This document shows positions 26,815 to 34,506 of a stretch of DNA of 41,638 bases, in pieces (the stretch's first letter is position 1; the number at the start of each line of letters is the position of its first letter). The DNA is taken from positions 1 through 41,638 of IMG/VR virus record IMGVR_UViG_3300017788_000062; one strand, given 5' to 3'. The stretch comes from a virus. The position numbers and the translations under genes are program-made. A model generated the notes under the pieces. It ran no database searches. It saw only the letters and a list, made by a program, of their open reading frames with translations, and was not told where the DNA came from.

Positions 26815-27204
26815 TTAATTGTTTTCCAAAAACATTTCAATTTTAGCTTCATCATTATTCACTAAAATGACCATATTAATGTATAATCTATAAATATCTA
26901 TATCTTCTTTTTTTAAAACTTTAATATCAATACTTTGTATTGTAGCCATAGGAACCCAAAAAGTAATGTCGGATGTCAATGACTGTTTTACACGTTGTGG
27001 TAATGTAGCATCATTTGGATCAAATACAAAATTGTTGAGTGAATGTCCGAATGTTGGTTGCATTCGACGTTCTCCCTTTTTTGTATTTAACAAATTGATA
27101 ATATTAGTTTTTACCTGTTCTAACGTATAAATGGTTTGTTGAAAAAATCCACCGTTTCCATTTTGAATAGGTAATGTCAACCCAATTGGATACAATGTTG
27201 CCAT
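26815..27204 (-). CDS. Baseplate wedge protein, T4 gp25/GpW-like
   Basis: A 129-residue protein of the gp25 family, a core component of contractile-tail baseplates and related injection systems, where it pins the sheath to the wedge. Diagnostic parts are LEQVKTNIINLLNTKKGERRM followed by QPTFGHSLNNFVFDP. The second is the EPR-like core region of gp25 proteins, with E-R-x-x-x-P-x-F-G spacing. Length equals the usual 120-140 residues. It lies between a short helical protein gene and gp6, as in T4-like wedge clusters. Confidence 0.92.
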   Translation of the reverse strand: MATLYPIGLTLPIQNGNGGFFQQTIYTLEQVKTNIINLLNTKKGERRMQPTFGHSLNNFVFDPNDATLPQRVKQSLTSDITFWVPMATIQSIDIKVLKKEDIDIYRLYINMVILVNNDEAKIEMFLENN

Positions 27205-27205
27205 A

Positions 27206-27634
27206 TTACATCATCGATACGGATCCACCACCAATTGATCCAGAAGACTTCTTTTTGTCAATTGCCTTCATTAAGGCCGAATAATTCTTGGTCAATGCTT
27301 GTGCCACCGGCGCAGGTGCTTCGTTAATATGATCCATTACAGATGGTGTTGATGAAAAATGTGAAGATACCATAGAACCCTCTTGTGGAACACCGCCCAC
27401 AGTCTCGTTCAACGCCTTGTTGAGAGCTTCGTTTTTGGTAAACAATTTGAACTCTTTCTTAGGTGGTTGTAACGAAACAGGTGAAACCACACGTTTTTGT
27501 GGTGTCTCAATTGGTTTGGACTGTGTTTCATTCAATTTGGAAGTGAAAATCTCCGCCATGATTTGTGGAAGAACTTGTTTTACTTCCTCACGTACCATTT
27601 CTTTGATCAACTGTCTTAGAGAATCTTTGTTCAT
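27206..27634 (-). CDS. Short protein with N-terminal amphipathic helix, unknown baseplate-associated role
   Basis: A 142-residue protein starting MNKDSLRQLIKEMVREEVKQ, a strongly amphipathic helix. It continues with a Pro/Lys-rich middle (TPQKRVVSPVSLQPPKKEF) and a Ser/Gly-rich end (KKKSSGSIGGGSVSMM). There is no Cys and no membrane segment. It is encoded one base before gp25 and about 60 bases after the gp5-like gene, so it is most likely expressed with the baseplate wedge genes. The disordered composition suggests an assembly chaperone, scaffold or tail accessory protein. I do not recognise a family. Confidence 0.6.
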   Translation of the reverse strand: MNKDSLRQLIKEMVREEVKQVLPQIMAEIFTSKLNETQSKPIETPQKRVVSPVSLQPPKKEFKLFTKNEALNKALNETVGGVPQEGSMVSSHFSSTPSVMDHINEAPAPVAQALTKNYSALMKAIDKKKSSGSIGGGSVSMM

Positions 27635-27695
27635 AATAATATTAAATATTAAAGTTTGTACTATAAAATGATACTATCTTGTATCAAAATCTATG

Positions 27696-29639
27696 TTATT
27701 GTTGACGAGGTGTATTATTGTTTTGATTGTTATCGTTTTGCGGCGTATTTACAGTTGCGCCTGATGAAAATGTAAATTTACTTACTATAAAATCCTCAAT
27801 TTGTTGAAGAGATATATTATTATTGTTTTGATTGTTATCGTTTTGCGGCGTATTTACAGTTGCGCCTGATGACAACAATGTAAATTCACGTACTGCAAAA
27901 TCCACAATTGACTGAAATAAATTGAATTGATTTGGTGGTGCCTGGTTTTGTGTTGTTAAATTACCAACCTCTCTTCTGTATCTTCTATCAAATACGTTGT
28001 ACCCGCCCGGCACACCTTGTCCTGTAATAGTATTAATAACCACCGGCTGCGCACCATCAGTTATTTCTGCACCATCTTGTCCTGGCGCATATCCACCGCC
28101 TGTTAAAAACACTCTACGACTCAACAATTTGTCGAGTCTTTCTTCCAATTTGGTCAATTCATCCACTTGAACAGGTGTTTGTGTAAAGTTTGGATCAGCA
28201 CCACCTGCGTCTGGATGACTGTGATGATACCAGTGTACGTGTGTTCGTAACCATTCACATAAATCAAACAACCAGTCGATACTTGTTTGTCCCAGCATGG
28301 CTGGTTCGCCGGTTTGATTATATTCACCCAAATAAATAGCGGGACTGTTGATAACCGTTTTTTCATGTGTGGTAATAACAACTTGTCGATGTGCATCTAG
28401 TGTATATTCATCATCAGTTACAATAGCATATCGTTTTTTAGAAAAATGAAATGTTTCACTCAAACGAGAACTTAAAATTATTCTATCAGTATTGAGAATC
28501 AATTGATCTTTATTGAGTGTAGGATATAGAAAGTCAGTAGCACCATTTGGACAAAATGCTTCCACTTCTTCTAATGCATCAAAACTAAACATCTTTTTGT
28601 AACATGTAGTTACAAACTGAGATATAGTACAACCTGATGTAATGTGTATAGATGTTCCATCATTATTTATATCTTCCAACATATATCCGCCGGTATTTTT
28701 CTCTGGATGTGTCGTATCTTCAGGATCAATTGGTTCAATAGTTGGAAGTTTGTCGTGAATTTTTATTGGCTTTGTCTTTTTTAATGGACGTTGACGATTG
28801 CGTAACAAAATCATGGGATTGCCACCGCCTACTTCAAATTTACCGGCAAAGAAATTATTCATTTGACCTTTGCCTATTTTATAATCATCGTATCCCGGAA
28901 AGTTATTTTTATCGTCGTATGCTTTGTCGTTTTCACGTACATCATCATATGCACCAAATCGAATTGAGGATCCAAATCGGCTTTCAATCACCGTATCTCC
29001 TTCAAATCGCTTTAATGACCGTATGTTGGGGTTGCCCATGAAATACCGTCCAAGTGCTCCTTCGAACCCATAACCACCGTCAAATGTCAATTTTGTAACG
29101 GGGCCTTTATAGTCAACAAACAATTCGTTGCCATCTTTGTATTCTTCACGATTGCCCATGTTGGCACCATATGTTTGTTCAAATGCAATTTCAGCGTTGT
29201 TGTTGACAAAATTCTTATAGTTTATCTTACGGGTATAATACAAATTGTCCATGTAACGAACAACACCTACAATTTCGTTTACCAATGGATATTCTGATAC
29301 ATTGTTTTCCAATGGAAGTGCCCATGACAATCCTTCTTTTGGTAGTGTTGTTTGACTAAACAACAATCGAATTTTGGCTCTTCCTATCCATGTATAATCA
29401 AAATCATCTATTACGGGTTTTTCGCCAGTAAAATTTTCAGGCCATTGATCTGAATCAAGATAGTGACCGTTTTCTGATATTTCTGGATGTGTTTGATCAA
29501 GAATAATGTCCAACACCACCGCAGGTTCATACTGCATGTTGGACGGCAAATCCGTCAATAAAAACTTGATGTCACGTTTTGTTGCCAAAAGATTTACATC
29601 TTTTGACGAGTCCATTGCTATGGGAGAATTGATACTCAT
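27696..29639 (-). CDS. Baseplate hub / central spike protein, T4 gp5-like
   Basis: A 647-residue protein that probably forms the central needle of the baseplate. The N-terminal 140 residues have the gp5 OB-fold character (VVLDIILDQTHPE, WIGRAKIRLLFSQT, LSWALPLENN). The middle holds beta-strand repeats (DQLILNTDRIILSSR, VVITTHEKTVINSPAIYLGE) like a beta-helix spike, and a His-rich segment HVHWYHHSHPD that could bind metal, as spike tips do. The lysozyme domain present in T4 gp5 is absent. The C terminus has two nearly identical copies of an SSGATVNTPQNDNNQNN unit. The start overlaps the previous gene by 4 bases. Family membership is inferred from the OB-fold pattern and from neighbours gp25 and gp6. 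Confidence 0.7.
   Translation of the reverse strand: MSINSPIAMDSSKDVNLLATKRDIKFLLTDLPSNMQYEPAVVLDIILDQTHPEISENGHYLDSDQWPENFTGEKPVIDDFDYTWIGRAKIRLLFSQTTLPKEGLSWALPLENNVSEYPLVNEIVGVVRYMDNLYYTRKINYKNFVNNNAEIAFEQTYGANMGNREEYKDGNELFVDYKGPVTKLTFDGGYGFEGALGRYFMGNPNIRSLKRFEGDTVIESRFGSSIRFGAYDDVRENDKAYDDKNNFPGYDDYKIGKGQMNNFFAGKFEVGGGNPMILLRNRQRPLKKTKPIKIHDKLPTIEPIDPEDTTHPEKNTGGYMLEDINNDGTSIHITSGCTISQFVTTCYKKMFSFDALEEVEAFCPNGATDFLYPTLNKDQLILNTDRIILSSRLSETFHFSKKRYAIVTDDEYTLDAHRQVVITTHEKTVINSPAIYLGEYNQTGEPAMLGQTSIDWLFDLCEWLRTHVHWYHHSHPDAGGADPNFTQTPVQVDELTKLEERLDKLLSRRVFLTGGGYAPGQDGAEITDGAQPVVINTITGQGVPGGYNVFDRRYRREVGNLTTQNQAPPNQFNLFQSIVDFAVREFTLLSSGATVNTPQNDNNQNNNNISLQQIEDFIVSKFTFSSGATVNTPQNDNNQNNNTPRQQ
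27713..27872 (-). repeat. Two direct copies of a 55-bp repeat in the gp5-like gene
   Basis: Copies lie at 27713-27767 and 27818-27872, identical or nearly so, with a 105-base period that keeps the frame (35 residues). They encode the SSGATVNTPQNDNNQNN unit, preceded in each copy by a similar (K/E)FT segment. Recent tandem duplication is the likely origin. Confidence 0.85.
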
Positions 29640-30001
29640 TTTACTTTGATGACAGGTGTTGTTGTTTTAATGTCATTGATTTCTTGCATGATTTGACGTT
29701 TTTCTTCTTCTGTCAAAAACGTTTCAATACCATTTGAGTCGGTGCCCATTGCGTTTCTACTGATAATTCTTTGTATTACCGCAGCTAATTTAACAAGTGC
29801 TTCGTCGTTTTTAACTTGTACATCAAAATATTCTCGTATCATAGGTACAATCAACAAAGCGTCATTTGCCGTCTTAATCAATCCACGTAAATCGCTAATC
29901 AATATGTCCAACTGATCACGTGTACTTTCAGAGTTTTTGACTATATCCTTACACAAATCAGAGAACTTTTTGTTTTTATATATTTCAATATCATTTTCCA
30001 T
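29636..30001 (-). CDS. Small helical protein of unknown function upstream of the gp5-like gene
   Basis: A 121-residue, mostly alpha-helical acidic protein (ENDIEIYKNKKFSDLCKDIV, LVKLAAVIQRIISRNAMG, LTEEEKRQIMQEINDIK). It ends with a 4-base overlap onto the start of the gp5-like gene, so it is translationally coupled to baseplate production. A TATTTATA motif lies 18-25 bases before the ATG and a strong terminator hairpin lies just beyond, so this gene is the first of the virion operon. T4-like phages encode small wedge-assembly or chaperone proteins at comparable places, but I cannot match it. Confidence 0.6.
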   Translation of the reverse strand: MENDIEIYKNKKFSDLCKDIVKNSESTRDQLDILISDLRGLIKTANDALLIVPMIREYFDVQVKNDEALVKLAAVIQRIISRNAMGTDSNGIETFLTEEEKRQIMQEINDIKTTTPVIKVK

Positions 30002-30018
30002 ATGTAGATATGTTTGTG

Positions 30019-30026
30019 TATAAATA
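30019..30026 (-). promoter_or_regulatory. TATTTATA motif before the virion operon
   Basis: The minus strand reads CTATTTATACAC, 18-25 bases before the ATG at 30001 and just downstream of the terminator at 30029-30054. This is where a promoter for the gp5-gp25-gp6 operon would be needed. Promoter function is inferred. Confidence 0.4.
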
Positions 30027-30028
30027 GA

Positions 30029-30054
30029 AAAACCACCCCTTTTGGAGTGGTTTT
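30029..30054 (-). terminator. Rho-independent terminator after the sigma-factor gene
   Basis: The stem AAAACCAC / GTGGTTTT, with a C-rich extension and a short AAAA loop, is followed by a T tract on the minus strand. It lies 23 bases after the sigma gene stop. The stem is nearly symmetric, so it may also stop plus-strand transcripts. Confidence 0.8.
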
Positions 30055-30076
30055 ACTTATTTTATTTGTTAGATTG

Positions 30077-31000
30077 TTATAGTTTTCCAGTATCTACATA
30101 CGATCTGGTGATGTTATTTTGATAATTTTTCATGCGATTGATAACCTTGGTTATCTGTTGAGTTTTGCATGAAGAAATTTCACGTATATACAAATATAGA
30201 GCCTTTTTGTTGAATGCATCTATACGATCACTATTTCTAAACAATTCAATTACCGCATTGGCAATATTAATATCACGTTGTTTAGTGAAAATACGACTTA
30301 CATTCTTTTCCCAAAAAGATACCATCATGTCAAGAAACTCACGATTTTCCTCGTTTTTGTAATGAGAATCTTCGTGTTGCAATTTGCATGTGTTTTCTCC
30401 ATTGTCGTCGCCGATTTCAACATGTTGATTAAATCTCTTGTAGTTACTGTTGTTATGAAAAATCAAATAGTTCTTGGCAATAATGCTAAAATAACTGAAT
30501 GCTTTTCCTTTGCCGCTTTCAAACTTGTGAATATTGGCAACCAAATGAGCTACAGTTTCTTTTTGTATTTCCATCGGACTTGTTTCAAAATAACAAAACT
30601 TGAACGTATTGAAAACATTTTCAACAAGCTTTTCAAATGCGTATTTGATACGTGAATTGTAAATGTCGTTTCTGATAGATTGATCGTCAGATTCGTTATA
30701 CAATTTGATTGCGTCCTCGGTGTCAGATGTAAAATACATCTTTTCCTTGGTTTTTCTTTTCTTTGTCTTTGTAGTAGAAACAGCATCAACATCGATTTCA
30801 ATTTCGATTGGTTCTTCTATTGAAACTGGTGTTTCTACAACAACTGGTTTTTCCTTTTTGATTTTTTTAGAAACGACTTTAACTTCACGTTTCTTTGTTT
30901 TGGATATGATTTTCTTGATCTTCTTTTTAAGACCACGTTTTGTAGTAACTGATGTATTCAATTTCTTTTTAACTTTGGTTTTGGTTTTGGTTTTTGACAT
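30077..31000 (-). CDS. Late-transcription sigma factor, T4 gp55-like, with Lys-rich N-terminal extension
   Basis: The protein has 307 residues from the ATG at 31000. A TTG nine bases further upstream is rejected because AAAGGA sits at SD distance from this ATG. Residues 1-85 are a low-complexity basic tail (TKTKTKVKKKLN, KKKIKKIISKTKKR). The remainder resembles the diverged sigma-70 relatives of T4-type phages: SPMEIQKETVAHLVANIHKF, then KGKAFSYFSIIAKNYLIFHN (region 2-like, residues of about 165-195), and a C-terminal helix pair. gp55 directs host RNA polymerase to late promoters together with a sliding-clamp co-activator. It is encoded just before the virion genes it would switch on. The 96-residue upstream gene overlaps its start by 32 bases. 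Confidence 0.75.
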   Translation of the reverse strand: MSKTKTKTKVKKKLNTSVTTKRGLKKKIKKIISKTKKREVKVVSKKIKKEKPVVVETPVSIEEPIEIEIDVDAVSTTKTKKRKTKEKMYFTSDTEDAIKLYNESDDQSIRNDIYNSRIKYAFEKLVENVFNTFKFCYFETSPMEIQKETVAHLVANIHKFESGKGKAFSYFSIIAKNYLIFHNNSNYKRFNQHVEIGDDNGENTCKLQHEDSHYKNEENREFLDMMVSFWEKNVSRIFTKQRDINIANAVIELFRNSDRIDAFNKKALYLYIREISSCKTQQITKVINRMKNYQNNITRSYVDTGKL

Positions 31001-31259
31001 TGGATTCAATCCTTTGGTTGAGTTTTTCCATTATTTTATATAACTCAGAAAAAATCACGCCAACGTCATCATCTTTTTCGAAGATGTTTTTGTCATCAAC
31101 AACTTTCAATTCTTGATAAACATCGTTGACATCATCTTTAAACTCTACTATCCATTGTTCATAAATGTCAATCTTATTTTGACAATTATATATGATATAA
31201 CCAAGCACGATTGATAGAGTTACTGATATTCCCAACAGTATTGACAATAATATAATCAT
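30969..31259 (-). CDS. Small membrane-anchored coiled-coil protein
   Basis: A 96-residue protein with one N-terminal hydrophobic segment (ILLSILLGISVTLSIVLGYII, residues 3-24) followed by a short polar turn and a charged helical tail of about 70 residues ending NQNQNQS. The topology is that of a single-pass inner-membrane protein with its helix in the cytoplasm or periplasm. It overlaps the sigma-factor start by 32 bases and follows a 48-codon gene by 3 bases, so the three are co-transcribed. Function unknown. Spanin, antiholin or superinfection-exclusion roles are possible but unsupported. Confidence 0.65.
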   Translation of the reverse strand: MIILLSILLGISVTLSIVLGYIIYNCQNKIDIYEQWIVEFKDDVNDVYQELKVVDDKNIFEKDDDVGVIFSELYKIMEKLNQRIESNVKNQNQNQS

Positions 31260-31262
31260 AGT

Positions 31263-31409
31263 TCATTCTTCGTCATCGTCTGTCTCTTCCTCACATTCAC
31301 TACAATAATTTGTAAGATACATTAACGCTTCATCTACTAAATCCCAATCTTTTGTAGATTTAGAATCTTTCAATAGTTGTACAATTTCACATATTTCATC
31401 TTGACTCAT
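31263..31409 (-). CDS. Small acidic protein, 48 residues
   Basis: A short gene starting ATG at 31409 (MSQDEICEIVQLLKDS) and ending in a run of Glu and Asp (CEEETDDDEE) with the pair CSEC before it. The stop lies 3 bases before the start of the membrane-anchored gene. The codon pattern and tight spacing support a real gene. The ATG falls inside TATTTATG, the motif seen before many starts here. The acidic tail and the Cys pair hint at a small binding or anti-host protein, but no function can be assigned. Confidence 0.6.
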   Translation of the reverse strand: MSQDEICEIVQLLKDSKSTKDWDLVDEALMYLTNYCSECEEETDDDEE

Positions 31410-31496
31410 AAATACATACAATATTCGATTTTTGTTCGTTGTTACTAAAACTAATAAAGTTAAATAGTATCAATGTATGTAAACACAAAAAAAACT

Positions 31497-32522
31497 TTAT
31501 CTATGTGAAAAATATCTTTTGAAAAACTCGTCGCCTTTGTTTTCCATTTTTACTTTGTCCTCTGACGAAATGTTAACACTTTCAGTTGAATCTATTACAC
31601 CGTCTTTGTTGGTATCGTATTTTTCAACCAAACTGTCAACACCTGTGAGTTCTGTCTTAGACTCTGAAAGACTCACTTTGGTTACACTTTTATTTGTATT
31701 ATTTTCTTCGTCCTGATCAGCAGACTTATAGATTTCATATTCTCTGCTTATTGCCATATTATATGCTAATATCAATGCTACAGCAAGAGGATCGAAAACA
31801 CAAATCAACACAATGATAAACCATTTGACCACAGTATTCAAATCCACTTTCAATTCATCCGCAACAAACTTAAATGTCTGAATATCTTTGTTGGAAGCAT
31901 TGTTTAGTTTTATTTCCGATATTTTTTTATCTATACCATCAACATTGGCAGAATATACCGAGGATTTATCATTTTCAGTTTTTATATTTTTATCGGTTTG
32001 ATCGATCAATTCCATAGTTTGATCTTGAACTTGACGAAACTGTATAGGGTTTCTGGCTAATAATGCGTTGTTGTTAAGTTCATTCAAACGAGATTCTTGA
32101 GTTTTTCTAAGAGTAGATAATGATTCGATACGTGATTTAACATCATTAATCTTAACTTGTTCTTGTTTTTTCTGTGTTTCTAATACTGAAATGCTCTCTA
32201 TCATCAAATTGTACTTAATAGATGATTGTTGATATGCACTGCTAAGATATCCAAAAATACCCATAGAAGTAATAATCATCAACACAAATACGGCAGTGCA
32301 CAAATATAATTTTAATATCCATTCGGATTTTTTCCAAAACCTATACAAAAAAGATGTGGCTACCAACTTTCCCAACTCTAAAGATGATGCCATAATCATA
32401 GCAGCGAGTGAAGCACCAGAAAACAACAATCCAATACCCCATATTGAAAATACGGCAGCACATCCAGCGATAAATAATGCTGAAAATCCAAGTAACAGAT
32501 TGAAATTTAATAGTCGGTTCAT
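31497..32522 (-). CDS. Membrane protein with four transmembrane helices, cytoplasmic or periplasmic coiled coil and a C-terminal EF-hand
   Basis: A 341-residue protein. Hydrophobic helices lie at about 8-31, 33-56, 70-92 and 230-256. Between the third and fourth is a coiled coil of about 120 residues (SVLETQKKQEQVKINDV, LSTLRKTQESRLNEL). After the last helix is a polar tail with a perfect EF-hand loop DTNKDGVIDSTE (303-314; Asp, Asn, Asp, Gly, Ile, Asp and Glu in the canonical places). The layout is unusual for a phage. It is the first gene after the Hsp20 terminator and has TATTTATA 5-12 bases before its ATG. A role at the host membrane, such as remodelling, exclusion or lysis timing, is possible but not shown. 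Confidence 0.65.
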   Translation of the reverse strand: MNRLLNFNLLLGFSALFIAGCAAVFSIWGIGLLFSGASLAAMIMASSLELGKLVATSFLYRFWKKSEWILKLYLCTAVFVLMIITSMGIFGYLSSAYQQSSIKYNLMIESISVLETQKKQEQVKINDVKSRIESLSTLRKTQESRLNELNNNALLARNPIQFRQVQDQTMELIDQTDKNIKTENDKSSVYSANVDGIDKKISEIKLNNASNKDIQTFKFVADELKVDLNTVVKWFIIVLICVFDPLAVALILAYNMAISREYEIYKSADQDEENNTNKSVTKVSLSESKTELTGVDSLVEKYDTNKDGVIDSTESVNISSEDKVKMENKGDEFFKRYFSHR

Positions 32523-32526
32523 ATTA

Positions 32527-32534
32527 TATAAATA
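32527..32534 (-). promoter_or_regulatory. TATTTATA motif before the EF-hand membrane-protein gene
   Basis: The motif lies between the Hsp20 terminator and the ATG at 32522, ending 5 bases from the start codon. If it is a -10 element the transcript would be essentially leaderless. Confidence 0.35.
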
Positions 32535-32540
32535 TCATAC

Positions 32541-32572
32541 AAAATAAAAAACCCACCCTATTACGGGTGGGG
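32541..32572 (-). terminator. Rho-independent terminator after Hsp20
   Basis: The stem CCCACCC / GGGTGGG with a short ATAGT-type loop is followed on the minus strand by TTTTTTATTTT. It lies 17 bases past the Hsp20 stop. Confidence 0.85.
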
Positions 32573-32588
32573 TACATAACTTATTTAT

Positions 32589-33068
32589 TCACTTAACAGT
32601 GATTCGTTTTATCTCGGGTTTTACCGGTTTAATCTTTGATAATGTGATAGTTAACATACCATTATTAAATTCTGCCTCAATGTTGTCTTTTTGAATGTTA
32701 TCACCCAATCTGAAACTACGACGGAAACTTGAACGTTTCAACTCACGGCGTATATACGTTCCAATTTGACCATGTTCCTTTTCAGGCACTACCAACTTAT
32801 TACCAACAATAGTTAGTACATTAGCCTCAACTTCAACATTGACATCAGATTTATCAAGACCGGGAATTTCTGCCTCAATTTCGATACGATCTGAAAAATC
32901 AATTACATTTACCTTTGGATATGATCCCTTTTCAAAAAAATCCACGCCAAAATCTTGTGTGAAACCGGGAACGTTTGCAGCGAAGAAATCATCGAAGATC
33001 TTATCAAATGGTGTTAAGAATTCATCACGATGAACTGCATGTAGTGCGTTTTTATTTACATTACTCAT
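32589..33068 (-). CDS. Small heat-shock protein (Hsp20 / alpha-crystallin family)
   Basis: The protein has 159 residues from the ATG at 33068, chosen because GAAAGGA lies 9 bases upstream. An in-frame ATG further upstream would place that SD inside the gene. The alpha-crystallin domain spans about residues 50-145: YPKVNVIDFSDRIEIEAEIPG, then LDKSDVNVEVEANVLTIVG, then RSFRLGDNIQKDNIEAEFNN and GMLTITLSK, which is the family hallmark GxLxIxL. The C-terminal I-x-I/V-type tail is IKRITVK. The chaperone holds unfolded proteins and is common in cyanophage and other T4-like genomes. A structured leader precedes it and a strong terminator follows, so it is its own transcription unit. Confidence 0.95.
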   Translation of the reverse strand: MSNVNKNALHAVHRDEFLTPFDKIFDDFFAANVPGFTQDFGVDFFEKGSYPKVNVIDFSDRIEIEAEIPGLDKSDVNVEVEANVLTIVGNKLVVPEKEHGQIGTYIRRELKRSSFRRSFRLGDNIQKDNIEAEFNNGMLTITLSKIKPVKPEIKRITVK

Positions 33069-33087
33069 ACTATATTTTCCTTTCATT

Positions 33088-33152
33088 AATAGTCCTTTTG
33101 GACCTATTAGCTCTTATTCTTTTGGACATAAGAGAATGATACACTTTGTATC
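33088..33152 (-). promoter_or_regulatory. Structured 5' leader of Hsp20 with three hairpins
   Basis: Three hairpins lie upstream of the SD: 33138-33152 (GATACA / TGTATC), 33111-33134 (CTCTTAT / ATAAGAG) and 33088-33108 (AATAG-GTCC / GGAC-TATT). The last two present the same GTCCAAAAG segment. The SD itself (GAAAGGA) lies just beyond and is not paired in these simple folds. A thermosensor or processing role is a guess. Confidence 0.45.
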
Positions 33153-33192
33153 ATCAAAACATATATAGTGAACAAAAAATAAAATCAACATA

Positions 33193-34503
33193 TTATAACT
33201 TCAAATGTACCAACAATTTTTCAGATCCAAATGTATCAATTGCATACAATTTGCAAGAAAATTGATCGTCGGGTTTTGTAGTATCAAACTTAAAATTTAA
33301 CGGTATTTTATACTCCGCAAGTGTTTGAGTAGTAACGTTTTTAAATATAGACAATATCTGACTGTCAAATGCACCTACAGTCACAATCTTATTTTCATTG
33401 TTTAATACCTTAAATCGCAACGAAACAATATCACCACCATCAAATATTTGTTTGTAAGAAACATTTGTTTTTTTAACAATCGTGGTTATATTAGCAGGAT
33501 CGGGATTTTCATCAGTAATGAAATCTTCTGTAAATGGTGTGGGTGGTATCTTTCCTGATAAAGTATAGATGCTATATGACTTTTCTTTAAAGTTTATTCC
33601 TGCATATTTTTCGTAGTCTTTAACACTTCGTTTTTTTCCAAATTTATATTTTTCAGGAATAACAACGTTATTGTCCTGCTCCATATCAAATAACACTCGG
33701 TTTCTTTTCTGAGAAGCATTATCACGTTCCCACCAGTTTTTTGTTATTCCTTTGAAATTGGTGTTTACAAAATTGTGATCATCCCAGTGCTTGGTACGTG
33801 AAGAACGTGTATACTCATGCCAGGCGACCACTTTGTGTGGATGATACAAGTCGTATCCATGCGTAAATGCTCGAACCGCAATACTGATTTCTTCGCCATA
33901 AAAATAATACTCTGGATCGTGCATTACCTCTTCACAAAAAACACCATCAGTAAAAGCAAAATGCGCCGAATAAAATCTAGCAGGAATCGGTGCTGTATAT
34001 TTTTCATGATCACGTATAGGTGCCGGCATAAAAAATACCGCACCCTCAGGTAGAAACTTATGAAAATTCATTTGCCACGGTATCATTTCATAAGTATCCT
34101 TATTTTGAAAAGGATCAAAACTAGGAATATATGTGGTAATTAATGGTTTATCACTGCCCATCAATTTACATTGTTGATACATATTCTTTAAAATAGTATC
34201 CCAACCTTGTACAAATCTATGATGTGAATCTAACTGTAACGTATATCTCTCACCGTTGTATCTGCGTTGTATTTGGTTTCTGGCCCAACATGCACCTTTG
34301 CTTTCATAATACGGAACAGAAATAACTTCAACGTTGTTATACTCTTTGATCAGTAACAGATTTTCAGAATCGTCGTATTGCCAACAAATACATATTTTGA
34401 TGTTGTCGGGTCTATCAGCATTTTCCAACAAATCCAAAACTGTAGGCACCAATTCTGGATCTCTATACGAAGCAATTTGAACAAATATAGATTCATCATT
34501 CAT
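33193..34503 (-). CDS. Glycosyltransferase of the GlcNAc (Skp1-type, GT60-like) family
   Basis: A 436-residue protein starting MNDESIFVQIASYRDPELV, the hallmark opening of the GlcNAc-transferase family (PF11397 type). The further family features are NIKICICWQYDD, GACWARNQIQRRY and the metal-binding LQLDSHHRFVQGWD (Asp92-Ser-His), followed later by FTDGVFCEEVMHDPEYYFYG and EEISIAVRAFTHGYD. The enzyme probably moves a sugar from a nucleotide sugar onto a protein or surface glycan. In a phage, the target could be virion proteins, DNA or the host envelope. The last 110 residues (from about 330) form a separate beta-rich domain. It starts 4 bases after the HD gene end. Confidence 0.8.
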   Translation of the reverse strand: MNDESIFVQIASYRDPELVPTVLDLLENADRPDNIKICICWQYDDSENLLLIKEYNNVEVISVPYYESKGACWARNQIQRRYNGERYTLQLDSHHRFVQGWDTILKNMYQQCKLMGSDKPLITTYIPSFDPFQNKDTYEMIPWQMNFHKFLPEGAVFFMPAPIRDHEKYTAPIPARFYSAHFAFTDGVFCEEVMHDPEYYFYGEEISIAVRAFTHGYDLYHPHKVVAWHEYTRSSRTKHWDDHNFVNTNFKGITKNWWERDNASQKRNRVLFDMEQDNNVVIPEKYKFGKKRSVKDYEKYAGINFKEKSYSIYTLSGKIPPTPFTEDFITDENPDPANITTIVKKTNVSYKQIFDGGDIVSLRFKVLNNENKIVTVGAFDSQILSIFKNVTTQTLAEYKIPLNFKFDTTKPDDQFSCKLYAIDTFGSEKLLVHLKL

Positions 34504-34506
34504 AAC

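Noticed and set aside
27713-27872. Repeats as a possible CRISPR array
   Set aside because: Only two copies exist and both are in frame inside a protein gene, so they are a coding duplication.
31001-31009. Upstream TTG start for the sigma-factor gene
   Set aside because: The AAAGGA sequence is at the proper distance for the ATG at 31000.
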